Below, piece after piece: positions 20,803 through 32,096 of a stretch of 64,000 nucleotides of DNA (the stretch's first letter is position 1; every line of letters begins with the position of its first letter). The DNA is taken from positions 49,873 through 113,872 of the forward strand of contig CADCMR010000016.1 of assembly GCA_902802585.1 (NCBI GenBank). The letters are read 5' to 3'. Both the position numbers and the translations under genes were made by a program. Under the pieces are notes generated by a model. That model saw nothing but the letters and a program-made list of their open reading frames with translations. It was not told the origin of the DNA and searched no databases. The DNA comes from an uncultured bacterium. Lineage in GTDB: Bacteria; Verrucomicrobiota; Lentisphaeria; Victivallales; UBA1829.

Positions 20803-21975
20803 ATGAATCCCGAACTCGACCGGCTTTCCGCCCTGCTCAATGAATCCGTCGACCGCGGCGAATACGCGGGCGCGTCCGTCATGGTCCTGCACAAAGGCGA
20901 GGAAATCTACTACGCCGAAAGCGGCTACGCCGACATCGAATCCGGCAGAAAGATCTCCCGCGACACCATCTTCCGCATCTATTCGCAATCCAAGCCCATC
21001 ACCGGAACCGCCGCCGTCATGAACATCGACCGCGGCATCCTGTCGCCCCGCGCCATGGTCGCGCGCTTCCTGCCGGGATTCGCGAACCAGCGCTACGACA
21101 CCGAGTTCGGACAGGGGCTCGCCATCGTCAGCGACCGCCCGATGTACGTATCCGACCTGCTGAACATGACCTCCGGGCTGCTCTATCCCGACTGCTCGCC
21201 CGACGCCGCCATGGTCGTCCGCGAGATGGAGGACCTCCGCAAGCAGGGCGTCCAGCTCTCCACGGTCGAGTTCGCAAACAAGCTCGGCGGCTGCCGCCTC
21301 GCGTTCAAGCCCGGCGACCGCTGGGCGTACGGCTACTCCGCTGACGTGATGGGCGCGGTCATCGAATGCGCCGCGGGGAAACGCTTCGGGCAGTACCTCC
21401 AGGACGAAATCTTCGGACCGCTCGGCATGAAGGACACCGGATTCATCGTCCCCGCCGAAAAGCGCGCCCGCCTCGCCACAGCCTACGACCAGCGCGACCA
21501 CACGTGCAAACGCTTCGACTACGCCGACTGGCACCTCGGGCTGAACGCCTACCGCGAGGACACCGCGTTCGAGTCCGGCGGCGCGGGCCTCGTCTCCACC
21601 ATCGGCGACTACGCCGAGTTCGTGAAGATGCTCATGAACCGCGGCAGGTACAACGGACACAAGTTCCTCTCCGCCGCCGGTTTCGACTACCTCATCTCCC
21701 CCCAGCTCACCCCGCACCAGGCGCGCACGTTCACATGGCAGGACCTCGGCGGTCAGAACTACGGCAATTTCCTGTTCATGAAGACCTTCGGCGGGTGCTC
21801 CTCCACCACCGACGCCATTGGCTCGTTCGGCTGGGGCGGCTGGCTGGAGACGAACTTCACGCTCGACTTGAAAAATGAGCTCGCCGTCCTCTTCATGGCG
21901 CAGAACCAGTCCCCGCAGGACAATTCCCACCTCTTCCACCGCCTCCGCAACGCCGCATACTACGCCCTGACGTAA
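20803..21975 (+). CDS. Beta-lactamase-fold serine hydrolase
   Basis: 390 residues. Class-C beta-lactamase/esterase fold: Ser61 in SQSK (S-x-x-K nucleophile), a YSAD tyrosine motif (WAYGYSADVMG), VSDLLNMTSGLLYP and a C-terminal FGWGGW segment in place of the KTG box. There is no signal peptide, so it is probably cytoplasmic and acts as an esterase or peptidase rather than an antibiotic beta-lactamase. AGGAGA precedes the ATG. Last gene of the rdgC-like/srkA cluster, 58 bases after the thioesterase gene. The exact substrate cannot be inferred. Confidence 0.87.
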   Translation: MNPELDRLSALLNESVDRGEYAGASVMVLHKGEEIYYAESGYADIESGRKISRDTIFRIYSQSKPITGTAAVMNIDRGILSPRAMVARFLPGFANQRYDTEFGQGLAIVSDRPMYVSDLLNMTSGLLYPDCSPDAAMVVREMEDLRKQGVQLSTVEFANKLGGCRLAFKPGDRWAYGYSADVMGAVIECAAGKRFGQYLQDEIFGPLGMKDTGFIVPAEKRARLATAYDQRDHTCKRFDYADWHLGLNAYREDTAFESGGAGLVSTIGDYAEFVKMLMNRGRYNGHKFLSAAGFDYLISPQLTPHQARTFTWQDLGGQNYGNFLFMKTFGGCSSTTDAIGSFGWGGWLETNFTLDLKNELAVLFMAQNQSPQDNSHLFHRLRNAAYYALT

Positions 21976-21989
21976 AAGGCAACACAGAC

Positions 21990-22215
21990 TGTTCGACAGC
22001 TCCGTGCCTGAGCGAAGCCGGGCACAGCCGCATTGAGGACATGTCTTTCCTCGGCTACGCTCAAGCACGCACAAACTGTGTCGGGCTGAGCCGGATGATA
22101 TGCTCAGGCACAAAGAGGTGCAGTGTCACGATTACCGTTCGTTTTTCAACGCACGGCAAGCTCGAAGAGTGTGCCGGAGCGGAGCCCGGCGTTGCTCAAG
22201 CGGAGGCTCCGCCCG
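21990..22215. repeat. Cluster of intergenic structured elements, copies D and E
   Basis: The whole gap between two converging genes is filled with these elements. On the minus strand, 22001-22050 matches copy B (GGAAAGACATGTCCTC, then a GTGCC/GGCAC stem at 22004-22025 with loop GGCTTCGCTC). On the plus strand, TGCTC..GGCACAAAGAGG at 22101-22118 matches copy C, and TGTCGGGCTGAG at 22079-22090 is identical to a piece of the copy B region (6728-6739). Again on the minus strand, GCCGG-GCTCCGCT-CCGGC at 22173-22190 has the same loop as copy C. No gene is visible here. Confidence 0.45.
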
Positions 22216-22216
22216 C

Positions 22217-24508
22217 TTACTTTTTCAGTTTGGCGGAGAGGAGCGCCTTGATCTCGTCGTTCGCGGCGGCGTCCACGATCTTCTGCGTGACCTTCACGTT
22301 CATGGCGAGCAGGCGCTTGACCATGTCAACGTTTCCGGCGCGCGCGGCGAACAGGATCGGGGTCTCTCCCGCCTTGTTCGGGAGGTCTTCTTTGACGCTG
22401 TAGTACAGGAGCTTGCGGATGGTCTCGTCGTCGGCGGTCTCGGCGCAGAGGTGCAGCACGGAGTTGCCGTCCTTGTCGACGCCGTTCACGTTCGGCATCT
22501 TGTCGGCGAGGAACTTCACAATCTCGGGGTATTTCGCGCCGGAGATGAGGACGGTGGTGCCGTCCTTCGCAGTGGCGGCAAAGTTCGCCTTCTTGCTCAC
22601 GAGGAACTTCACGAGCGCGACGTTTCCGCTGGCGGCGGCGCAATGGAGCGGGGTCATGCCGTCCTTGTCGGCGAGGTTGATCTCCGCCTTCTTTTCAAGC
22701 AGGAAGTTCACGGTGGAAGCCTTTCCGCGGGCGGCGGCGTAGAAGACCGGCGTGCGGCCATTCTCGGCGATGGCGTTCACATCAGCGCCCGCCTGGACGA
22801 GGTCCTTGACCATGTCGAGGTTGCCGCGGGCGGCGGCCTGGTGCAGCGGCGTGAGACCGGCCTTGGTGGCGACGGTCGGATCCGCGCCGTAGGTCACGAG
22901 GCTCTTCACCATCTCATACGTGCCCATGCGGGCGGCGTCGTACAGCGGGGACGCGCCGGTCTTTTCGATCTGGGTGCGCGCGGTGCACGCCCGGACTTTC
23001 AGCAGGTAGGTGATGATCGCCTCCTGCTTCTTCAGGACGGCGCAGTGAAGCAGCGACATGCCGGCGTTGTCCACGGCGTTCGGGTCGACCTTGCTCTTCC
23101 CGGCGCTATCGAGGTTGTTCAGGATGGTGAAGTTGCCGTATTCGACGCAGTAGAACGCGGGCGTGCGGCCCTTCTCGTCCTTGCCGTTCACGTCGGCGCC
23201 TTCCTCGATCTTGTTGAACGCGTTTTCCCAGTCCTTTTCCTTCAGGAACTCAAACATCTCCTTGTTGAGCTTGGCTTTGCGCTTCGCCTCCTCGCGGGCG
23301 GCGGCGTTCGCCTCGTACTCAAGTTTAAGCTGGGCGATCTTCGCCTCGCGTTTCTTGACCGCCTCTTCGCGCATCTGGATGCGCTTCTCGCGTTCTTCCT
23401 CGTCGATGCCCTCCTCGTCCGGATCGGGCGTTTCCTCGAGCGGAACCATGGCCTCGAAATCGGGAGGCGTTTCGTCGTCGCCCTCAAGCGCCTTTTCGCC
23501 GGCTTTTTCCCCGGCTTCACCGTCTTCCATCGCGCCTGCCGCGGCCGCCATTCCGGCCTGCACGGCCTCGAGGATGGAATCCTCGGAGATGTTGAGGGAT
23601 ATCACAGCGTCGTTGCCCTTGGTCTCGACCTTCAGGGATTCAAAGATCTTGGCGGCGTCGTTCGCCTCTTCGTCCTCAGCCGGGGTCAGCATCGTCTTCA
23701 AGGACTCGATCTGCTTCACGACCTCGGCGCGCGTATTGTCGTTGGTGAACCGGATGGTCAGGAAGATGTCAAGGGAGCTGTCCGCGCCGGGTGCGATGCG
23801 GAAGATGATGGTCTTCACGTCCTTCGCCATCTCGTCGGCGTCGCCCAGCGAACCGACCAGACCGGCGATCTCTTCCGAAGTGTCCGCACGTTTCTCAATC
23901 TCGTCGTTCAGCTGCTTGAGGAACGCGGAGGCGTCAAATGCGATGGCGAGAATGGAATCGTCGGCTTTCAGCGAGCGTACGAGCGCGGGCGCGTCTTCAA
24001 CCTCCTCGAACAGAACCGGCTTCATGGACATGTCCTCGCCGAAAAGAATCTGGACATAGTCTTTCCCGACGAAGGACACGAACGCATGGAGCTCCTTCTC
24101 CTCTTCCTTCAACTCGTAGACCTCCGCGCCGTCGAACTCAATCTTCTTCAAATTGAGCGCTTCGTGCTCGGACAGGATCTTTTTGCCGTCCTCGGCGCTG
24201 TCCTTGGAATAGCCGATCAGGCCGACGCGGGGACCGGGCAGGAGGAAGACCGCCAGCTGGAAATCCTCTTCCTTGACATCGTCCAGCCCCGTCTCGCCGA
24301 GCAGTTCGTCAAGGTTGACGTCGAACGATTTCAGAAGGCTTTCGAACGCGGGCGAATTCACCATCGTCTTGTAGTTGATGTAGGCGACGGCGGTCGCATC
24401 CGACGGCACAAAGCTCGTGACGGGCTCCGCGCCGAACGAGGTTAACGTGGTAAAAGCGAGAGCCAGGGAGACGGCTGCCGACTTCAAAGCAAGTTTCATA
24501 TTCATCAT
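22217..24508 (-). CDS. Exported protein with N-terminal DUF3352-like domain, charged linker and ankyrin repeats
   Basis: 763 residues from the ATG ending at 24508. This start gives a clean signal peptide (MNMKLALKSAAVSLALAFTT..) and lies downstream of a strong promoter; a longer open frame to 24709 would begin upstream of that promoter and is rejected. Residues about 28-330 form an alpha/beta domain (FVPSDATAVAYINYKT..) that resembles DUF3352-type proteins. Residues about 330-430 are a long charged, coiled-coil-like linker rich in Glu, Lys and Arg. About ten ankyrin repeats (431-750) follow. Probably periplasmic or outer-membrane-facing; function unknown. Confidence 0.85.
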   Translation of the reverse strand: MMNMKLALKSAAVSLALAFTTLTSFGAEPVTSFVPSDATAVAYINYKTMVNSPAFESLLKSFDVNLDELLGETGLDDVKEEDFQLAVFLLPGPRVGLIGYSKDSAEDGKKILSEHEALNLKKIEFDGAEVYELKEEEKELHAFVSFVGKDYVQILFGEDMSMKPVLFEEVEDAPALVRSLKADDSILAIAFDASAFLKQLNDEIEKRADTSEEIAGLVGSLGDADEMAKDVKTIIFRIAPGADSSLDIFLTIRFTNDNTRAEVVKQIESLKTMLTPAEDEEANDAAKIFESLKVETKGNDAVISLNISEDSILEAVQAGMAAAAGAMEDGEAGEKAGEKALEGDDETPPDFEAMVPLEETPDPDEEGIDEEEREKRIQMREEAVKKREAKIAQLKLEYEANAAAREEAKRKAKLNKEMFEFLKEKDWENAFNKIEEGADVNGKDEKGRTPAFYCVEYGNFTILNNLDSAGKSKVDPNAVDNAGMSLLHCAVLKKQEAIITYLLKVRACTARTQIEKTGASPLYDAARMGTYEMVKSLVTYGADPTVATKAGLTPLHQAAARGNLDMVKDLVQAGADVNAIAENGRTPVFYAAARGKASTVNFLLEKKAEINLADKDGMTPLHCAAASGNVALVKFLVSKKANFAATAKDGTTVLISGAKYPEIVKFLADKMPNVNGVDKDGNSVLHLCAETADDETIRKLLYYSVKEDLPNKAGETPILFAARAGNVDMVKRLLAMNVKVTQKIVDAAANDEIKALLSAKLKK

Positions 24509-24604
24509 AGCGGATCTTTCTTTGGCTGAAGTTGAATGGTTCAGACGGGACGGATACGGGCGACCGCACGGGGCGCGGCACAGAATGTGCATATCCTTAC
24601 TTGT

Positions 24605-24633
24605 ATTATACAGCAGAAAACGAAAAATTGCAA
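24605..24633 (-). promoter_or_regulatory. Promoter of the second ankyrin gene
   Basis: Minus-strand -35 TTGCAA (24628-24633), followed by TTTTTC, and a perfect -10 TATAAT (24605-24610), 17-base spacer. It fixes the start codon at or below 24508. Together with the promoter at 24752-24780 it explains the 24509-24845 gap. Confidence 0.7.
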
Positions 24634-24751
24634 GCCCAAAAGCCGAAAAAATCGTATATTTTTCCGAAAATATCGTATTTCCGAATGATTTTTTGTCAAT
24701 TCCCGGCAACGGACACTCTCCGCCTTTTCCGCGATTTCATCCGCTTTCGAT

Positions 24752-24780
24752 TTGACTTTTCCGGCAAAACAGGCTATCTT
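24752..24780 (+). promoter_or_regulatory. Promoter of rhaM and the second beta-galactosidase gene
   Basis: -35 TTGACT (24752-24757), followed by TTTCC, and -10 TATCTT (24775-24780), 17-base spacer, 65 bases before the rhaM start. Confidence 0.6.
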
Positions 24781-24845
24781 TATTCAAGTATGCATTTTTC
24801 AGGGAAAACGAACAACGACGCGAAACACAAACAAGGAGTCCCGGC

Positions 24846-25160
24846 ATGGAGCAGTCCGCCTTTGTCATGAAACTGAAACCCGGCGTGATCGAGGAATACA
24901 AACGCCGCCACGACGAAATCTGGCCCGAAGTCCTGAAGGCGCATACGCTCGCCGGAATCCGCGACTATTCCATTTTCTATGACCCGGAAACGCTGACGCT
25001 CTTCGCCGTGCGCCGCCTGACCGCGAATGAGACCACGGAGACGCTGAAGGAGGAAGCCTGCATCCGCAAGTGGTGGGACTACAATGCCGACCTCATGGAG
25101 TGCCACCCCGACAACGAGCCGTGTTCGCGCCCGCTCCGCCTCGTTTTCCACATGGACTGA
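24846..25160 (+). CDS. rhaM: L-rhamnose mutarotase
   Basis: 104 residues, the same length as E. coli RhaM. Conserved: AFVMKL, EEYKRRHDEIWPE with catalytic His22, DYSIF, RKWWDYNADLM and PDNEP. It interconverts the alpha and beta anomers of L-rhamnose, feeding cytoplasmic rhamnose catabolism. AAGGAG lies 7 bases before the ATG. The beta-galactosidase gene begins 30 bases after the stop, so the two are probably co-transcribed; this suggests a substrate that contains both galactose and rhamnose, such as a pectin side chain or host/microbial glycan. No rhamnose isomerase or kinase genes are in the window. Confidence 0.95.
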   Translation: MEQSAFVMKLKPGVIEEYKRRHDEIWPEVLKAHTLAGIRDYSIFYDPETLTLFAVRRLTANETTETLKEEACIRKWWDYNADLMECHPDNEPCSRPLRLVFHMD

Positions 25161-28547
<3,387 letters not shown>

Positions 28548-28582
28548 TCTCCGCCTCAAAAACATTTACGCCGGGGAAACAT

Positions 28583-28640
28583 GGTCTCCACTGCGGAAGT
28601 GCAGTGCTCCGCTCCTGCACAAAGGAGGCACAGTGTACCC
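28583..28640 (+). repeat. Intergenic structured element, copy C
   Basis: Sits between two converging genes. Contains TCCACTGCGG followed by hairpin GTGCAG/CTGCAC (28599-28604 and 28615-28620) with GCTCCGC in the loop, then AAAGGAGG. Copy B has TCCACTGTGGG, GTGCCG/CGGCAC and the same GCTCCGC loop; the stem bases differ but still pair. No terminator with a T run is obvious in the 28548-28684 gap. Confidence 0.45.
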
Positions 28641-28684
28641 ATGGTGTTCTGTGTTCACCCCGCCAAACAGCAGGCAAAAAAAGC

Positions 28685-30508
28685 TTATTTCCGGCAGGGC
28701 TTGCCGCCGTGCTTTCCGTTGTTTCTGTTCCGCCCGTGTGGGTCCGGCGGGCGTTTCCCTTCGCGCTTCCCGCCGTCTGGATGATGACCGTGCGCGAGTC
28801 CGGCGTCGCGGTCGCGCCGGAGCATGTCGCGCTGTCCGCGGCGTTCGGCGAGGCCCTTGTTGACCTGGATCGGCTTCCCGTCTGGCGTGGTTTCGGCGCA
28901 GTACATGGCGCAGCCCATGGTCATGGCGAGCGGGATGAAGTCCTGGACCTGTTTCGGGCTCCAGTGATTTTTCGCGAGGTAGTCGTCGACCACGCGCATG
29001 TGGCGCTCCGTGCAGCCGGGGAAATTCGAGATGAAGTACGGGATCATGAACTGTTTTTTTCCGGTTCGGCGATTCACGCGGTCGAAGATTTCGCGGAACT
29101 TGTCGAACACGCCCGCCTGCCCCTTCCGCATCAGGCGCAGGACCTCGCCGTCGAGGTGTTCCGGGGCGACGCTGAGCTGGCCGCCGACGTGATCGCGGAT
29201 GATCTTTTCGGTCAGGCGGGGCTGGATCAGCGCCAGGTCGAGGCGTATGCCGGAGTTGATGAAGACGTGTTTCACGCCGGGGATGCGCCCGATGCGGTCA
29301 AGCAGGTCCATGAGCGGCTTTTCGTCGGCGTGGTAGTTCGGACAGATCAAGGGGAAGAGGCACGAGATGCGGCGGCATTTTTTGCATTTTTCGGGGTCGA
29401 AGGGACCGTGCCCGTAGATGTTGCCCGCCGCGCCGCCGACGTCACTGATTGTGCCATGGAAATACGGCTGGGCGGCGAGCTTTTCGATGCTCCGCACGAT
29501 GCTCTCCGGCGACCTCGAAACGAGGTGGTGGTTCTGATGCGACACGAGCCCGCAGAACGCGCATCCGCCGGGGCAGCCGCGCACCACGGGCACGGAGTCG
29601 CGGATCACGTCCCACGCCGGGATGCGCTCGGTATAGCTCCAGTGCGGCACGCCGGTGAACGGCAGTTCGCAGACGTGGTCGAACTCGGCGGCGGTCATCG
29701 GCGGACGCGGCGGCTCGACGAGCAGGATGCGGCCGCGCGTCCACTGGACCAGGCGGCGTCCGTTCCACGGGTTCATTTCCGACTCGACAATCTTTGTCTG
29801 GCGCATGATGGCGTCCTTTTCGGCGGCGACCTCCTCGCAGGACGGCAACACAACGCACGAATCGTCCGGTATGAAGGCTTCGCTCTCGCGTCCGCCGAGG
29901 TAACGGCACGTGCCGCGGATGCCGTCGAGCGGCTGTTTCCTTTTGATCCGGTCGAATATTTCAAGCATGGTCAGCTCGCCCATGCCGTAGCACAGCAGGT
30001 CGGCTTTCGCGTCCACCAGCACGGACGGACGCATCTTGTCCTGCCAGTAGTCGTAATGCGCCACGCGCCGCAGGCTCGCCTCGACGCCGCCCAGGATCAC
30101 AGGCAGCCCCGGAAACGCCTGCCGCACGAGCTGGCTGTAGACCACGGACGCATGCGGCGGACACAGCCCCGTCTTCCCGCCCGGCGAATACATGTCCTCG
30201 TGGCGGAGGCGGCGGCCGGCGGTGTAGAGCTTCACCATGGAGTCCATGTTGCCGCTCGCCACGCCGCACCCGAGCAGAGGTCGCCCGAACATCTTCACGC
30301 TGTCCGGGTTCCGCCAGTCCGGCTGCGCCGTGATCCCGACGCGGTATCCGGCGTCCAGCAGCACGCGCGCGATCAGCGGCGGCCCGAACGTCGGATGGTC
30401 CACGTAGGCGTCGCCGGTCACGATCAGGATGTCGATGGCGTCCCAGCCGCGCGCCTCCATTTCCGCACGGGTCATCGGGACGAATGATGTGAGTTCTTCG
30501 CGGGTCAT
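28685..30508 (-). CDS. YgiQ-family radical SAM protein (UPF0313)
   Basis: 607 residues. YgiQ signature MTREELTSFVPMTRAEMEARGWD at the N-terminus (shown here only to identify the start), an N-terminal B12-binding-like Rossmann region (ILIVTGDAYVDHP), then the radical SAM cluster motif C-x3-C-x2-C in RGCPGGCAFCGL. The C-terminal tail is basic and rich in Gly, His and Arg. The reaction is unknown. The start is the ATG ending at 30508 with AGGAGA 2-3 bases upstream; the longer open frame begins upstream of the promoter. Monocistronic and divergent from the gene at 30754. Confidence 0.92.
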   Translation of the reverse strand: MTREELTSFVPMTRAEMEARGWDAIDILIVTGDAYVDHPTFGPPLIARVLLDAGYRVGITAQPDWRNPDSVKMFGRPLLGCGVASGNMDSMVKLYTAGRRLRHEDMYSPGGKTGLCPPHASVVYSQLVRQAFPGLPVILGGVEASLRRVAHYDYWQDKMRPSVLVDAKADLLCYGMGELTMLEIFDRIKRKQPLDGIRGTCRYLGGRESEAFIPDDSCVVLPSCEEVAAEKDAIMRQTKIVESEMNPWNGRRLVQWTRGRILLVEPPRPPMTAAEFDHVCELPFTGVPHWSYTERIPAWDVIRDSVPVVRGCPGGCAFCGLVSHQNHHLVSRSPESIVRSIEKLAAQPYFHGTISDVGGAAGNIYGHGPFDPEKCKKCRRISCLFPLICPNYHADEKPLMDLLDRIGRIPGVKHVFINSGIRLDLALIQPRLTEKIIRDHVGGQLSVAPEHLDGEVLRLMRKGQAGVFDKFREIFDRVNRRTGKKQFMIPYFISNFPGCTERHMRVVDDYLAKNHWSPKQVQDFIPLAMTMGCAMYCAETTPDGKPIQVNKGLAERRGQRDMLRRDRDAGLAHGHHPDGGKREGKRPPDPHGRNRNNGKHGGKPCRK

Positions 30509-30571
30509 GTTCTCCTGTACGGGATGCGGACGGTTCTGGTTGAAAAAAAAGCGGATGATCGTTTCACAACA

Positions 30572-30599
30572 AATATACAGCAAAAACGGCAAATTGCAA
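30572..30599 (-). promoter_or_regulatory. Promoter of the YgiQ-family gene
   Basis: Minus-strand -35 TTGCAA (30594-30599), followed by TTTGCC, and -10 TATATT (30572-30577), 16-base spacer. Confidence 0.65.
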
Positions 30600-30683
30600 T
30601 CCCGGCAGACAAGCCGTTCCGCACGTCCCGGCGTTTTATCCGGGAAAATATGCCGCGGAAGCCGCCTTTTTTCCGTTCCGGGG

Positions 30684-30712
30684 TTGCCTTTTTTCCGAAT
30701 ATGGTGTATTTT
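30684..30712 (+). promoter_or_regulatory. Promoter of the 30754-34670 gene group
   Basis: -35 TTGCCT (30684-30689), followed by TTTTTCC, and -10 TATTTT (30707-30712), 17-base spacer, 41 bases before the ATG. Confidence 0.5.
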
Positions 30713-30753
30713 ATTTGCTTGTAATGAATTTTTCCACCTGAAAGGTTTCAATT

Positions 30754-31551
30754 ATGCTGACTCTCCTGATCGCCCTGATCACTTCTCTGCTCGTCGGCGC
30801 CGTGTCCTACCGCGGTCTGCCGCCTTCCGCCGTCGTCGTCATGATGGTCGCGGTCTTCATCATCGTCCACCTGATTATCTCGCTGCTCCTGCGCGTGCAG
30901 TCGAAGAAAATCAACGAAAAACTCCAGGCGCTGATGCTGGAGATTCAGCAGAAGATCCAGGGGATGCAGAACCGCATGATGCACCGTCCCACCGGCAGCC
31001 CGAAACAGATGATGCAGATCCTGGAGCGCGAACAGCAGGCGGGGCTCGACCGCATGATCGAAGCGCTCGACCTCTACAAGCCGCTGTACAAGTGGAGCTT
31101 CCTCATGAAGCGCCAGGTCAACACCATGAAGATGGCGTTCCTGTTCCAGCAGAAGAAATTTGACGAGGTCGACGCGCTGCTCCCGAAGTGCATGTTCTTC
31201 GATGCGCAGAGCGTGACGATCAAGCTCGTCCGCATGTACAAGAACAACGATCCGAAGCTCGACAAGTTCTTCAAGACCCGCGTGCGTCGTTTCAAGGGCG
31301 ACAACGCCGTCATCCCGTACGCCGCGTACTCCTGGATGCTCGTAAAGCAGGACCGCATTGAAGACGCCATCGCCGCACTCACGGATGCCCGCAAGCAGAC
31401 CTCGAACGAGGTGCTGGAGAAGAACCGCGAATTCCTGCTGAACGGCAAGGTGAAGCAGTTCTCCAACGCCCCGCTCGCCGAAGCCTGGTACGCCCTCATG
31501 CTGGAGGAGCCGAAAATGCCCCGCATCCAGCAGAACGTCCGCTACCGCTGA
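30754..31551 (+). CDS. Membrane protein of unknown function with a helical cytoplasmic domain
   Basis: 265 residues; I do not recognise the family. Two N-terminal transmembrane helices (about residues 3-20 and 25-47) form a hairpin. A basic, all-helical region follows (KKINEKLQALMLEIQQKIQG.., coiled-coil-like), then a segment resembling tetratricopeptide helices (FDEVDALLPKC.., YAAYSWMLVKQDRIEDAIAAL). This predicts an inner-membrane anchor carrying a cytoplasmic scaffold. First gene of a group with a Minf_1886-family protein (62 bases on) and an M16 peptidase, which suggests but does not prove a shared function. Confidence 0.7.
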   Translation: MLTLLIALITSLLVGAVSYRGLPPSAVVVMMVAVFIIVHLIISLLLRVQSKKINEKLQALMLEIQQKIQGMQNRMMHRPTGSPKQMMQILEREQQAGLDRMIEALDLYKPLYKWSFLMKRQVNTMKMAFLFQQKKFDEVDALLPKCMFFDAQSVTIKLVRMYKNNDPKLDKFFKTRVRRFKGDNAVIPYAAYSWMLVKQDRIEDAIAALTDARKQTSNEVLEKNREFLLNGKVKQFSNAPLAEAWYALMLEEPKMPRIQQNVRYR

Positions 31552-31613
31552 CCGCCCGGCACGTGACCCGGATTTAACTCAACCCCCTCGCATTCCGACC
31601 GCGGGAGACCGAC

Positions 31614-32057
31614 ATGGAAGACATCGAATGGAAAGACTCGCTCCTCCGGATCCTGGAAAAGGATTCCCGGTACGACGCCCATGCGTACATTTTCATGAAC
31701 AACGCCGTCTCCTACACCGTGAACAAGCTCTCCAAGCAGGGACGCCCGCTCGGCACGCGCCACGTGAGCGGCGCACAGCTCATCCAGGGCATGCTCGAAT
31801 ACGCGGTCAGCACCTACATGTTCCTTGCTCCGGACATGCTCCGCTACTGGAACCTCCTCAGCGGACGCGACGCCGGCAACATCGTTTACAACCTCATCGA
31901 GGAAGGCGTGCTCTCCGCCGGCCCGAATGACCGCATCGAGGATTTCGACTGCGTGCCCGACCTGCTCTACGTCACGCAGGAGATCGTGCGCCGCAGCTTC
32001 GGGAACCGTCCCGACCCCGCGCCGGGCCCCGGTCCGCTTCCGGTCATCGACGTCTGA
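31614..32057 (+). CDS. Minf_1886 family protein
   Basis: 147 residues. Characteristic pattern: ILEKDSRYDAHAYIFMNNAV, VNKLSKQ, RHVSGAQLIQGMLEYA, and GNIVYNLIEEGVLS followed by a DxxxDF segment. This is the small conserved protein described from Planctomycetes and Verrucomicrobia (Minf_1886 family, TIGR04138 as I recall). It is cytoplasmic, of unknown function, and useful as a lineage marker for the PVC superphylum. The C-terminal tail (PAPGPGPLP) is a Pro/Gly-rich extension. It lies between an unknown membrane protein and an M16 peptidase with short gaps of 62 and 39 bases. Confidence 0.85.
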   Translation: MEDIEWKDSLLRILEKDSRYDAHAYIFMNNAVSYTVNKLSKQGRPLGTRHVSGAQLIQGMLEYAVSTYMFLAPDMLRYWNLLSGRDAGNIVYNLIEEGVLSAGPNDRIEDFDCVPDLLYVTQEIVRRSFGNRPDPAPGPGPLPVIDV

Positions 32058-32096
32058 CCTGCGTCGCCGCCCTTCCCGGAACCGGGAGCCCAATCC

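Noticed and set aside
20803..21975. Antibiotic-resistance beta-lactamase
   Set aside because: It has the S-x-x-K serine but no signal peptide and no KTG box; it fits general serine hydrolases/esterases better.
22217..24709. Longer start for the second ankyrin gene at 24709
   Set aside because: It begins upstream of a strong promoter, and the extra 67 residues hide a clean signal peptide that starts at 24508.
28685..30751. Longer start for the YgiQ gene at 30751
   Set aside because: The extension runs through the promoter and the divergent neighbour's promoter; the ATG at 30508 has a good ribosome site and the family N-terminus.
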